Below, in pieces: positions 8,579 to 15,308 of a stretch of DNA of 26,483 nt. Position numbers and translations under genes: made by a program. The stretch covers positions 1-26,483 of IMG/VR virus record IMGVR_UViG_3300024262_004767; one strand, written 5' to 3'. Under the pieces are notes generated by a model. It had not been told where the DNA came from, did not search any database, and saw only the letters and a program-made list of their open reading frames with translations. The stretch's first letter is position 1. Every line of letters starts with the position of its first letter. Source of the DNA: a virus.

Positions 8579-8839
8579 TTAAGCGTCGTATTCTGAAACA
8601 ACCTTAGCATATCCACAAACCATTAATGAATCAATAGATGCACCAAGCATTTTTGCTGCTAAATCAGCATGGTTTTTATAATCAATTTCAAATAAACGAA
8701 TCTTTGTTCCTTTAAAATTAGCTTTACCTTGCCTTTCAATGTCTTCTCTTAAGGCTTTTTTATTAATTGCGGTAACAATAGTGCCACCTAAATTAATTCC
8801 AATCCAAAACCTAATTTTTCTCATTTTTTCTGCGTCCAT
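8579..8839 (-). CDS. Hypothetical protein, last gene of the minus-strand operon
   Basis: An 86-residue protein without recognised family. A very strong ribosome binding site (AAGGAGG) lies between the stop of the helicase C-half and ATG 8839, showing that it is expressed with that operon. The N-terminus is basic, followed by 'FWIGINLGGTIVTAIN', a moderately hydrophobic stretch that is probably buried beta structure rather than a membrane span. The rest is mixed alpha/beta, with a single Cys near the end. Function unknown. Confidence 0.6.
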   Translation of the reverse strand: MDAEKMRKIRFWIGINLGGTIVTAINKKALREDIERQGKANFKGTKIRLFEIDYKNHADLAAKMLGASIDSLMVCGYAKVVSEYDA

Positions 8840-8849
8840 AGTTCCTCCT

Positions 8850-9770
8850 TTAGACTTTTATTATTTTTGGTTCAACTCCAAATTCTTGTTTAATAATTTT
8901 CATTCTTTCTTTTGAGTGAGCATATAAGCTCTTTTGTCTTCTATCTATAAAATCAAAATAGAACCCTATAGTTTTTCCTGGAAAATTTCTAACACACCTT
9001 CCTATATTTTGTAACAGCTCTCTTTTATTTTTGCCACCTTTTCCATTGATAATAGCTCCACAAGCTTTACTATCAACTCCCTCTCCTATAACAGAGGTTC
9101 CAACAATAGATGGTATTTCTAAAGAGTTAAATCTTTTAATTTGTTCTTGATTTTCTCTAGCACTTGCATCTTGACCATTTAAAAAGATAGAATTTGTTCC
9201 ACAAAGGTCTCTTCCGTGTTGAATATGCTTAACTAATGTTAACGCAGGAACTTCTTGTTTAATCATTTTTTCTATTAAATTAAGAATAATTTGATTTCTA
9301 TCTTCATTAATATCTATAAAGGTTTTATAGTCTTTTTTATAAATAGCAGCAGCATTAGGTTTTTTATTACTACCTTCATCGTACTTGGTTCCCTCTGATA
9401 CGAGGTGTGTATTAGGTATATCGAAAAACACAGGCATTATAGGAACTATATATTTTTTTTGTATGGCCTCTAGGATTGACATGGAATACACTGTGTTACT
9501 GAGTACAGCCTCTAATAATATAGAAGAATCATCACTAGAAGTGAAATTTGTTGCTGTAAGTCCATGTCTAAAATAAAAAGAATTCAAATGAGATAAATTA
9601 AAGTCAAACATGGTATTGTTTGAAGAATTAGAAACTAAAATACTATCAGCAAAATAATTGTGGTTATCTTCTACCTCTATATCATAGACGTACTCACTTT
9701 CTGAATCAACCTCTTCAATTGAAATAATTGTTCCTTTGAATAATTCTCCGGTATCCTGAAAACTTTCCAT
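8850..9770 (-). CDS. UvsW-like SF2 helicase, C-terminal half, with N-terminal C-intein
   Basis: A 306-residue protein made of two parts. Residues about 11-48 are a C-intein: block F 'YDIEVEDNHNYFADSILVSN' ends in the terminal Asn48, followed by the nucleophile Ser49 of the extein. They closely resemble C-inteins of the phage gp41-1 type. From Ser49 on, the protein is the second half of an SF2 helicase: motif III-like 'GLTAT' (70-74), motif V 'GEGVD' (229-233) and motif VI 'QNIGRCVR' (254-261). Alone it lacks Walker A and the DExH box, so it should be inactive until joined to the N-half (9677-11137). The start ATG 9770 has AGGA eight bases upstream and lies inside the other gene, in the -1 frame. 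Ligated helicase: 216 + 258 = 474 residues, near the length of T4 UvsW. Confidence 0.85.
   Translation of the reverse strand: MESFQDTGELFKGTIISIEEVDSESEYVYDIEVEDNHNYFADSILVSNSSNNTMFDFNLSHLNSFYFRHGLTATNFTSSDDSSILLEAVLSNTVYSMSILEAIQKKYIVPIMPVFFDIPNTHLVSEGTKYDEGSNKKPNAAAIYKKDYKTFIDINEDRNQIILNLIEKMIKQEVPALTLVKHIQHGRDLCGTNSIFLNGQDASARENQEQIKRFNSLEIPSIVGTSVIGEGVDSKACGAIINGKGGKNKRELLQNIGRCVRNFPGKTIGFYFDFIDRRQKSLYAHSKERMKIIKQEFGVEPKIIKV
9627..9770 (-). mobile_element. C-terminal part of a split intein (blocks F and G)
   Basis: Encodes about 48 residues ending in Asn48, with Ser49 as +1 residue. The His in 'EDNHNYF' is the block F histidine. The usual penultimate His of block G is Ser here (V-S-N|S), a tolerated but less common variant. 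Its partner starts at 10489. Confidence 0.8.
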
Positions 9771-10489
9771 CCTAATTTTCCTAGTCTTAGTTCTTTTTTA
9801 TTATCAGAATCCTCTCTACCTTTATGAGAAGAGCCGTCTACCTCTATAGCAATTTTTTTATCTATCAATGCTAAATCAACCTTGTACCACCCTGGCTTTT
9901 TACTACTTTTTAAATTTATTTGATATTCAACTTCTAAAAAAGGAAACAATTCCTTAAGTTCTTTTTGAGTAGGAGTTAATTCTCTACCGTTTCCATATTT
10001 TCCTCGACCATAAGCAGAAATAATACCGTCTTTAATATTTTTCTTCATTTTAATGCTTTGTGATTCTCTAGACTTTAATGATCTATTTTTATTATTTTTA
10101 GATGCTCTTTCAGACAAGTGTTTTCTATACTCTGGGTTTTTAGATCTACGTCTTCTTGCTTCTTTTTGTGTTGTATAGCTTAAATAAAGTTTATCTCCTG
10201 TTTTTAAATCTTTAGAAAAAACTTTTTTACCGTCTTTAAATATCTTATGTTTGCTTGTAACTAAAAGTTCTTTAATTTTTCCATCTTCGTCTTTTATTTT
10301 AATTCTTAACATTTTATCAGGAGACTTATATCTAAAAGCATTAATTATTTTTTTATATTCAATCTCTTTTCCGTTCCAACTTTTTATATATTTGTTTCTT
10401 TTTTTATTTTTAGAATAAAATGAATTATATATGTCTTCTATTTTTTGAGCATATCCCTTACATTCTATCTTTATATTAGGGTCTAAACA
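9677..10489 (-). mobile_element. N-terminal part of a split intein with fused EDxHD endonuclease
   Basis: Begins at Cys217 (codon 10489-10487), directly after the helicase DExH box, and ends with the endonuclease at stop 9679-9677. The published phage fractured-gene arrangement has a separate endonuclease ORF between the two intein halves. Here the nuclease is joined in frame to the N-intein, and its 3' end overlaps the C-intein gene. Confidence 0.75.
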
Positions 10490-11137
10490 ATGATGAAATT
10501 CATCAAACTCAACTAAATGATAATCCATCCATTCTCTATTGTCTGTAGAACCAAAAGAATGATAATTAATAATAGTAATAGGCTTAGAATCAAGTCGTTT
10601 GTCATAAATACCTACATTCTCAGAACCAAAGCAACTTTCTAAGTAGTCTGCCATTTGTTCTTTTAAAACAGTTGATGGAGTAATAACTAAAGACCTAACC
10701 CCTGTTTGTTGGATATTATCTTTAATAATTCTAGTCTTACCAACTCCGGTTGGAACTTGAGCAATACCCTGTTTTGCTTTTAATAAAGCTAATGTACAAT
10801 CTGTTTGGTCATTATATGCTGTTGGCTCAGAACAACGCATGTTATATTTATAATTTCCAATTTTAGGAACAACCCTATTATCAAATATTTCTACATCTAT
10901 TTTTCTAGACTCTAAAAAAAACTTAACCCTATGGATAATTCCAGTAGGGAAAAACCCATCAGAGTCTACCATATATTTTTTAAACTGTTCTTTCTTATTA
11001 CGCCTAACCCAAGGAGAAGACATCATATATCCGCCTTTATCAAAATAAAGAACGGTTTCTCTGAGAGTAAAAAGAATAGTCTCAGAAACATTGATAACCC
11101 TCGATTGTGTATTTTCCATTATGATAGCTGCTTTCAT
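9677..11137 (-). CDS. UvsW-like SF2 helicase, N-terminal half, fused to N-intein and EDxHD homing endonuclease
   Basis: A 486-residue three-part protein. Residues 1-216 are the helicase N-half: a UvsW-like N-terminal DNA-binding domain, Walker A 'VPTGVGKT' (128-135), motif Ia 'LVITPSTVLKEQ' and DExH box 'FDEFHH' (211-216). Residues 217-320 are an N-intein: Cys217 opens block A ('CLDPNIKIE') and 'VTSKHKIF' is block B. A Lys/Arg-rich linker follows. Residues about 385-475 are a Vsr/DUF559-like nuclease with 'VDLALIDKKIAIEVDGSSH', giving the E-x-D-G-x-x-H of EDxHD homing endonucleases. T4 UvsW unwinds branched DNA and R-loops during recombination-dependent replication. The ATG has only a weak SD; Met7 is an alternative. 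A start at Met38/39 (better SD) would cut into the UvsW-like domain. Confidence 0.85.
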   Translation of the reverse strand: MKAAIIMENTQSRVINVSETILFTLRETVLYFDKGGYMMSSPWVRRNKKEQFKKYMVDSDGFFPTGIIHRVKFFLESRKIDVEIFDNRVVPKIGNYKYNMRCSEPTAYNDQTDCTLALLKAKQGIAQVPTGVGKTRIIKDNIQQTGVRSLVITPSTVLKEQMADYLESCFGSENVGIYDKRLDSKPITIINYHSFGSTDNREWMDYHLVEFDEFHHCLDPNIKIECKGYAQKIEDIYNSFYSKNKKRNKYIKSWNGKEIEYKKIINAFRYKSPDKMLRIKIKDEDGKIKELLVTSKHKIFKDGKKVFSKDLKTGDKLYLSYTTQKEARRRRSKNPEYRKHLSERASKNNKNRSLKSRESQSIKMKKNIKDGIISAYGRGKYGNGRELTPTQKELKELFPFLEVEYQINLKSSKKPGWYKVDLALIDKKIAIEVDGSSHKGREDSDNKKELRLGKLGWKVFRIPENYSKEQLFQLKRLIQKVSTSMI

Positions 11138-11171
11138 TATATATAATACTTACCTAAATAGAAAAATTGTA

Positions 11172-11210
11172 TCTAGTTAATTTTTCTAGTTAAAAATTCT
11201 AGTTTTGATT
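11172..11210. repeat. Three tandem 13-bp repeats (TCTAGTTAA type)
   Basis: Units start at 11172, 11185 and 11198, exactly 13 bases apart. Each begins TCTAGTT and continues with A/T-rich sequence. They resemble the TCTAATTAA units of the larger array in both length and core, so they are probably a diverged block of the same sites. They lie close to the start of the minus-strand helicase operon. Confidence 0.65.
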
Positions 11211-11323
11211 TTAAAAATAAAAAAAATTTTTTGTATATTATTGATTTTATTAGTTTTCTTAATTTTTATTTTACCAACCGTGTTTAGAATATTTACCACA
11301 TTAGTATATATATAAAGGAGCTA

Positions 11324-11438
11324 TCTAATTAGACTGTCTAATCAAATTTACTAATTAAACTATCTAATCAAATTTACTAATTAAATTTTCTAATGAAACT
11401 AAAAAAAATTAGACTATTTGATTAGCTAATTAAATTGT
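11324..11438. repeat. Array of 13-bp iterons in both orientations
   Basis: Six direct units start at 11324, 11337, 11350, 11363, 11376 and 11389, with consensus (T/A)CTAAT(T/C)AAA(C/T)T(A/T). Units 2 and 4 are identical and 3 and 5 nearly so, which also gives a 26-bp higher-order repeat. Two inverted units follow on the other strand (11426-11414 and 11413-11401) and one more direct unit at 11426-11438. The junction makes a near-perfect 18-bp palindrome at 11417-11434. The strict 13-base phase points to cooperative protein binding. Confidence 0.85.
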
Positions 11439-11551
11439 CTTTTATCCTCGACGTAGAAGGCTTTTTTTTTCGGTAAAAAAAAATAAAAAAATCTTTTTTA
11501 ATAGTGGTATTTTTTCGTTTGTATTATTAATCATGTACATAAGGAGAAATA

Positions 11552-12910
11552 ATGTCAAATGAAGAAATAAAGTTTCACTTTACAGACGATTTTCAGTTAG
11601 GAATATTCGAATTAATGATGTTCGATACGAATTTTTGTGAAAAAGCTGTAACAAATTTGAAAGCAGAGTATTTTAAGAACAAATATTATGCTTGGTTCTT
11701 TGATAAAAACAGAGAATTAGTAGAAGAATATAAATCAGCACCATCTCATTTACAAATAAAGAACGAAATATTGAGGTTCCCTCCAGAAAAGCAGGATCTT
11801 TATATGCAGATCTTTAAGAAGATTACAAAACCAACAAACAAAAGAGACCATAAGTATATTAGAGACAACTTAGAAGAGTTTATTAGAAAATGTTTAAGAT
11901 TTCAATTAAATGATATTTTAGTAAAGAATCAAAATAAAGCTTCAGATTATGTTGATGTCTTAGTTAAGGCTAAAGTAGAAGAGATGAATAATATTAGCTT
12001 TGGTAAGGTCCAATGTCAAAGTATTAGACATTTAACTAGTATAATGGAAGAATCTGCTACAGAAGCTGGTGATCTGATACCTACTTTTATGCCTAATATA
12101 GATAGAGCATTAGGTGGTGGAGTTCCTAAACACACTTTAACACTTGGTTTATCAGGAACTAACGTAGGTAAATCAATCTGGATGATTAATTGGGCTTATC
12201 ATTTAATATTAGCTGGATATAAAGTTTTCTTTGTAACTCTAGAAGGTTTTGAAAAACAAACTATGTTAAGATTAGCATCTAGAGCAATTGGAACTCCAAT
12301 AGGAGATGTTAGGTGGAATAAGTTATCAGATATTGAGATGCAAAAGAGAAAAAGGTTCGAAGACAAATATAAAGATTCACTTCAAATATATTATGACAGT
12401 TCTTTTGGTTTTACAATTGAAGATTTGGTCCCTATTGCTAGACAAAAGAAAGAAGAGTTTGATTTTGATATAATGATGGTTGATTATGGTCAAATATTAC
12501 AATCAAAAAAGAACTTTTCAGACCTTAGACATCAACAAGCTTATGTTCATAGAGGTTTATCTAGTTTAGCAGGTCCTCAAGAATTAGATTGTGCTATGGT
12601 TACCGTAGCTCAAGGAAATAGAGAAACTCAAGAGAAAAACAGTAAAGGCAAAGGCTTAGTTAAAATTTCAGATATCTCTGAGTGTTTTGAGATTATAAGA
12701 TGTTGTGCTACTGTAATTACTCTAAACAGATCAGACCATGATGTAGAATCAGACACAGCAAGAGCCTTATTAGATAAATCTAGAGACGGAAGAACAAACG
12801 TTATAGATATTATGAAGACTAATTTCGACAGAACAGCTTTTTATGGAACTGCAGATGAAGGCCTCGGATTTCTCCCTGCAGATGACTATACAGCGTTAAA
12901 TAAAGGATAA
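11552..12910 (+). CDS. Replicative DNA helicase (DnaB/T4 gp41-like)
   Basis: A 452-residue RecA-fold helicase that would unwind DNA ahead of the replication fork as a hexamer. ATG 11552 has AAGGAG at 11541-11546. The N-terminal ~150 residues are helical, as in the DnaB N-terminal domain. The motor domain has Walker A 'GLSGTNVGKS' (about 199-208), 'VFFVTLEG' in the place of DnaB motif H1a, Walker B 'DIMMVDYGQ' (about 306-314) and 'TVAQGNRET' (about 351-359) in the H4 position. This pattern is closer to T4 gp41 than to bacterial DnaB. It is the first gene of the plus-strand replication operon, next to the iteron region, with the primase two genes downstream. Confidence 0.9.
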   Translation: MSNEEIKFHFTDDFQLGIFELMMFDTNFCEKAVTNLKAEYFKNKYYAWFFDKNRELVEEYKSAPSHLQIKNEILRFPPEKQDLYMQIFKKITKPTNKRDHKYIRDNLEEFIRKCLRFQLNDILVKNQNKASDYVDVLVKAKVEEMNNISFGKVQCQSIRHLTSIMEESATEAGDLIPTFMPNIDRALGGGVPKHTLTLGLSGTNVGKSIWMINWAYHLILAGYKVFFVTLEGFEKQTMLRLASRAIGTPIGDVRWNKLSDIEMQKRKRFEDKYKDSLQIYYDSSFGFTIEDLVPIARQKKEEFDFDIMMVDYGQILQSKKNFSDLRHQQAYVHRGLSSLAGPQELDCAMVTVAQGNRETQEKNSKGKGLVKISDISECFEIIRCCATVITLNRSDHDVESDTARALLDKSRDGRTNVIDIMKTNFDRTAFYGTADEGLGFLPADDYTALNKG

Positions 12911-12911
12911 T

Positions 12912-13427
12912 ATGTTTATTTATCAAGCAATTAATAAAATTAATAATAAATCTTATATAGGTTTTACTAGAAAAGATTTAAAATTTAGAATAAAAGCACA
13001 TAGTAGAGGTTCAACAACTAAGTTTGGAAGAGCTATCAACAAGTATGGTCATGAAAACTTTGAATGGATTATCCTAGATTCTTCTGCTAAAAATTTAGAA
13101 GAACTCAAGCAACTAGAAATAGACTATATAGCTAAACTTAAACCAGAATATAATGGAACCTTAGGTGGTGATGGAATAGTTCCAACAAAAGAAGTTATTA
13201 TTAAAAGGTCAAATTCACATAGAGGTTTTAGACATAGTGAAAAAAGTATAGAACTAATAAGAAAAAGAACAAAAGAAGAAATGAGTAAAAAAGATCATCC
13301 CTTTTTAAATAAAAAACACAAACAAGAAACAAAAGATAAAATTTCTAAAAAACTTAAAGGAAGAAAATTAACAGAACAACATAAAAAGAATATATCTTTA
13401 GGGACAAAGAAGAAAGAAAATGAGTGA
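12912..13427 (+). CDS. GIY-YIG homing endonuclease, free-standing, paralogue 1
   Basis: A 171-residue Seg-like endonuclease. The nuclease domain covers residues 1-90: 'FIYQAINKINNKSYIG' supplies the GIY and YIG elements (Tyr4, Tyr15), Arg26 and His30 follow, Glu69 is the likely metal ligand in 'KQLEIDYI', and 'YNGTLGGDG' closes the domain. From about residue 97, His/Lys/Ser-rich repeats of the NUMOD3 type ('HSEKSIELIRKR', 'HKQETKDKISKKLKGRK') should bind DNA. It sits between helicase and primase: the ATG follows the helicase stop by one base and its TGA overlaps the primase ATG. It is a paralogue of 25228-25794 ('ILDSSAK' and 'KPEYN' shared). It probably spreads itself by cutting phages that lack it; the target is not visible. 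Confidence 0.9.
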   Translation: MFIYQAINKINNKSYIGFTRKDLKFRIKAHSRGSTTKFGRAINKYGHENFEWIILDSSAKNLEELKQLEIDYIAKLKPEYNGTLGGDGIVPTKEVIIKRSNSHRGFRHSEKSIELIRKRTKEEMSKKDHPFLNKKHKQETKDKISKKLKGRKLTEQHKKNISLGTKKKENE

Positions 13428-14556
13428 TAATTTCTTTGAAGACAATTTTGACCTTAGACAAATTCTAGACGATGAAGGATTTGATTATAAAGAAAACGGA
13501 ACTCACTTTGTTTTATGTGAGTGTCCTATCTGTTATAAAAAAGATAAGCTATTTATAGACAAGAAATCAAAACTTTGGATTTGTTATGCTTGTGTTAAAA
13601 CAAATGAAGTAGATGAAAACAAAGAAGGTAGAGGAAACCTTTGGACCTTGTTTCTGACGCTTGGTTTTGATGAGCTACAAACAAAACAGTTATTTAAAGG
13701 TAAAAAGTGGCAGAGATATACAGACGATTTTGACTTTGAAAAGATGCGGTGGGATAGTTATGAACAAGAAAACGAAGGACACTCTAAAGAAATTGTCCCA
13801 TATCAATTGCCCAAGTGGTTATTGTATCTAGATAGATCAGAAGAACAAATTAGAAGATTTCCCGAGGTCTATTTATACTTATGGTCTAGATTTGTTAGAA
13901 CCAAAGATCAATACCAAAGGTTCCTTTTATATTATGATACATACCAAAAAAGAATAGTTTTTCCAGCTATTACTAGAAACTTTATTTGTGTAGGCTCTCA
14001 GTCTAGAGATATTACAAATAGGTGTAATGAAGATCACCCTAAGTGTCCTAATCCAGATTGTGAATTGCGATATCATTATTACTTTAAAGGAGAAGAAGAG
14101 GCTCCAGAGTTTTGTCCTAATTGTAATTCAAAATTAGAAGATACTTTTTATTCTAAATCTTTAAATACTAGAAATTTTCCAAAAACAGAGTTCTTTTATA
14201 ATGAACAGAACATTGATTGGACAAAACCGGTTGTTTTAGTTGAAGGACCTTTTGATTCTACTAATGTAGATAACTCTATGGCATTTTTAGGAAAAGTTTT
14301 ATCAGATACTCAATTTAATATATTAATAGAGAAGAATCCTCCTTTAATTATTATATACTTAGATGGTGATTCTGCTGGAGACTATTCATCTCAAGAAATT
14401 TATAATCAACTTAGAGCATTCTTTGAAGTAAAGATAGTTTTTTCAGAAAACAAAGACGATCCGGGATCTTTTTCATTAGAAGAGAACAAGAAAAAAGTTG
14501 ACTCTGCGTGTCAACCTGACGAATGGTTCACTAGGAAGAACCTTGTGTATATTTAA
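13420..14556 (+). CDS. DNA primase (zinc finger plus TOPRIM)
   Basis: A 378-residue primase that would make RNA primers for lagging-strand synthesis with the helicase at 11552-12910. Zinc finger: 'CPIC' (Cys35, Cys38) and 'CYAC' (Cys55, Cys58). A second Cys/His-rich zinc ribbon lies around residues 198-242 ('PKCPNPDC' and 'FCPNCN'), which is unusual in the middle of a small primase. TOPRIM core: 'VVLVEGPFD' (about 270-278) with catalytic Glu, and 'IYLDGDSAG' (about 312-320) with the DxD metal site. The start overlaps the stop of the homing endonuclease, and its SD is weak, so translation likely depends on coupling. It resembles T7/DnaG-type phage primases; equivalence to T4 gp61 is by context. 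Confidence 0.85.
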   Translation: MSDNFFEDNFDLRQILDDEGFDYKENGTHFVLCECPICYKKDKLFIDKKSKLWICYACVKTNEVDENKEGRGNLWTLFLTLGFDELQTKQLFKGKKWQRYTDDFDFEKMRWDSYEQENEGHSKEIVPYQLPKWLLYLDRSEEQIRRFPEVYLYLWSRFVRTKDQYQRFLLYYDTYQKRIVFPAITRNFICVGSQSRDITNRCNEDHPKCPNPDCELRYHYYFKGEEEAPEFCPNCNSKLEDTFYSKSLNTRNFPKTEFFYNEQNIDWTKPVVLVEGPFDSTNVDNSMAFLGKVLSDTQFNILIEKNPPLIIIYLDGDSAGDYSSQEIYNQLRAFFEVKIVFSENKDDPGSFSLEENKKKVDSACQPDEWFTRKNLVYI

Positions 14557-14669
14557 ACAATGGTAAAAAAAACTGAAAAATTTTGTTTTACATATTGAAT
14601 TTTTTTGTTTTCAATGACCATGTGCTTAAAACAAAAATTTAAATTTTAACAACCCCTCAAGGAGGAATT
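14557..14669 (+). promoter_or_regulatory. Intergenic leader of the sigma/nucleotide operon with an inverted repeat
   Basis: The 113-base gap is the longest in the plus-strand replication region, so a promoter here is likely. Arms at 14578-14590 and 14627-14640 are complementary apart from one extra A. Nested inside, ATTGAA (14594-14599) pairs with TTCAAT (14610-14615). A strong AAGGAGG precedes ATG 14670. No clear -35/-10 pair can be named. Confidence 0.35.
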
Positions 14670-15308
14670 ATGTCCGCTCAGGCTGTACCTACTTATCCAA
14701 TTTCGGATACAGATTTTGAAAAATTAATTAAGGAATATGACAAAACAATTAATCTATTAATCAAAACAGTTTACAATTATGATAGTTCAGACGTTTGCTA
14801 TAATAAAGAAGACGTTTATCAAGATTGCTTAATGTCACTGTTTAATGCGGTAAAAATTTACAAACCAAACAAGGAAATGAAATTTAGAACTTTTGTTATC
14901 ATGCATTTAAAATCTAGAATAGGAAACTTTAGAAATAAAGTAGTTAGAAAAAACCTAAATGGAACAATTCAAATGTCAGAACTACACGGTGGTTGGGGAA
15001 TTACTGGAAGAGAAGAATCTTGTGATGATAGCGACTCACAACTATCAACAAGATATAATGACTTCGTAGGAGAACTAATTGATGGTCAAGATGCTCTAAA
15101 CGAAATAATAGACGCAAAAACAATTTTAAATAAACTAACAGGTCACAAGAAAACCTTATTCTCTGAGTATTATATTGAAGGAAAGAAAATTAATGAGATA
15201 TGTAAAGACAATCCTGACTTAAAATATTACCAAATACAAAGGTATAATAAGCAGCTTGAACAAATTTATAAAACTTTAATCAAAGGAGACACTCCATGTC
15301 TGAACTGA
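14670..15308 (+). CDS. Sigma-70-family RNA polymerase sigma factor (phage type)
   Basis: A 212-residue sigma-like factor. Residues about 44-95 match sigma region 2: 'EDVYQDCLMSLFNAVKIYKP' corresponds to the core-binding helix (D-L-x-Q-E-G pattern), and 'MKFRTFVIMHLKSRIGNF' corresponds to the -10 recognition and melting helix. An acidic linker follows (about 110-145). Residues 150-205 could be a region 4-like helix-turn-helix ('TGHKKTLFSEYYIEGKKINEI'). It would redirect host RNA polymerase to phage promoters, as T4 gp55 does for late genes. It leads the nucleotide-modification genes and its 3' end overlaps the next start by 13 bases. The sigma fold is fairly sure; which promoters it serves is unknown. 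Confidence 0.75.
   Translation: MSAQAVPTYPISDTDFEKLIKEYDKTINLLIKTVYNYDSSDVCYNKEDVYQDCLMSLFNAVKIYKPNKEMKFRTFVIMHLKSRIGNFRNKVVRKNLNGTIQMSELHGGWGITGREESCDDSDSQLSTRYNDFVGELIDGQDALNEIIDAKTILNKLTGHKKTLFSEYYIEGKKINEICKDNPDLKYYQIQRYNKQLEQIYKTLIKGDTPCLN

Larger units (their letters stand above)
11138..11551. other. Non-coding divergent control region / candidate replication origin
   Basis: This 414-base stretch lies between the minus-strand helicase operon and the plus-strand DnaB helicase and holds no credible ORF. It is extremely A/T-rich, with long A and T tracts (about 11210-11230 and 11462-11500). It carries two arrays of 13-bp repeats (11172-11210 and 11324-11438), listed separately. Both operons must have promoters here. 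The combination of iterons, A/T-rich unwinding-prone DNA and adjacent helicase genes fits a replication origin, but operator sites for a regulator would look the same. Confidence 0.6.

Noticed and set aside
8850-11137. Simple sequencing error or programmed frameshift joining the two helicase genes
   Set aside because: The nuclease domain appears complete at the N-half stop, the C-half has its own ATG with AGGA upstream, and no slippery heptamer is visible in the overlap. A split-intein reading explains all parts, though reads should confirm it.
10931-11146. Plus-strand ORF opposite the helicase N-half
   Set aside because: It lies fully antisense to a conserved helicase domain and has no recognisable protein features.
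11324-11438. CRISPR array
   Set aside because: The units are only 13 bases, directly adjacent without unique spacers, and change orientation; no cas genes are present.
11448-11475. Intrinsic terminator near the T-rich run downstream of the iterons
   Set aside because: The segment before the T tract pairs over only about three bases, so no credible stem forms.
11138-11551. tRNA or small RNA gene in the large non-coding region
   Set aside because: No cloverleaf or GC-bearing stems can be drawn; the sequence is nearly all A/T with short repeats.
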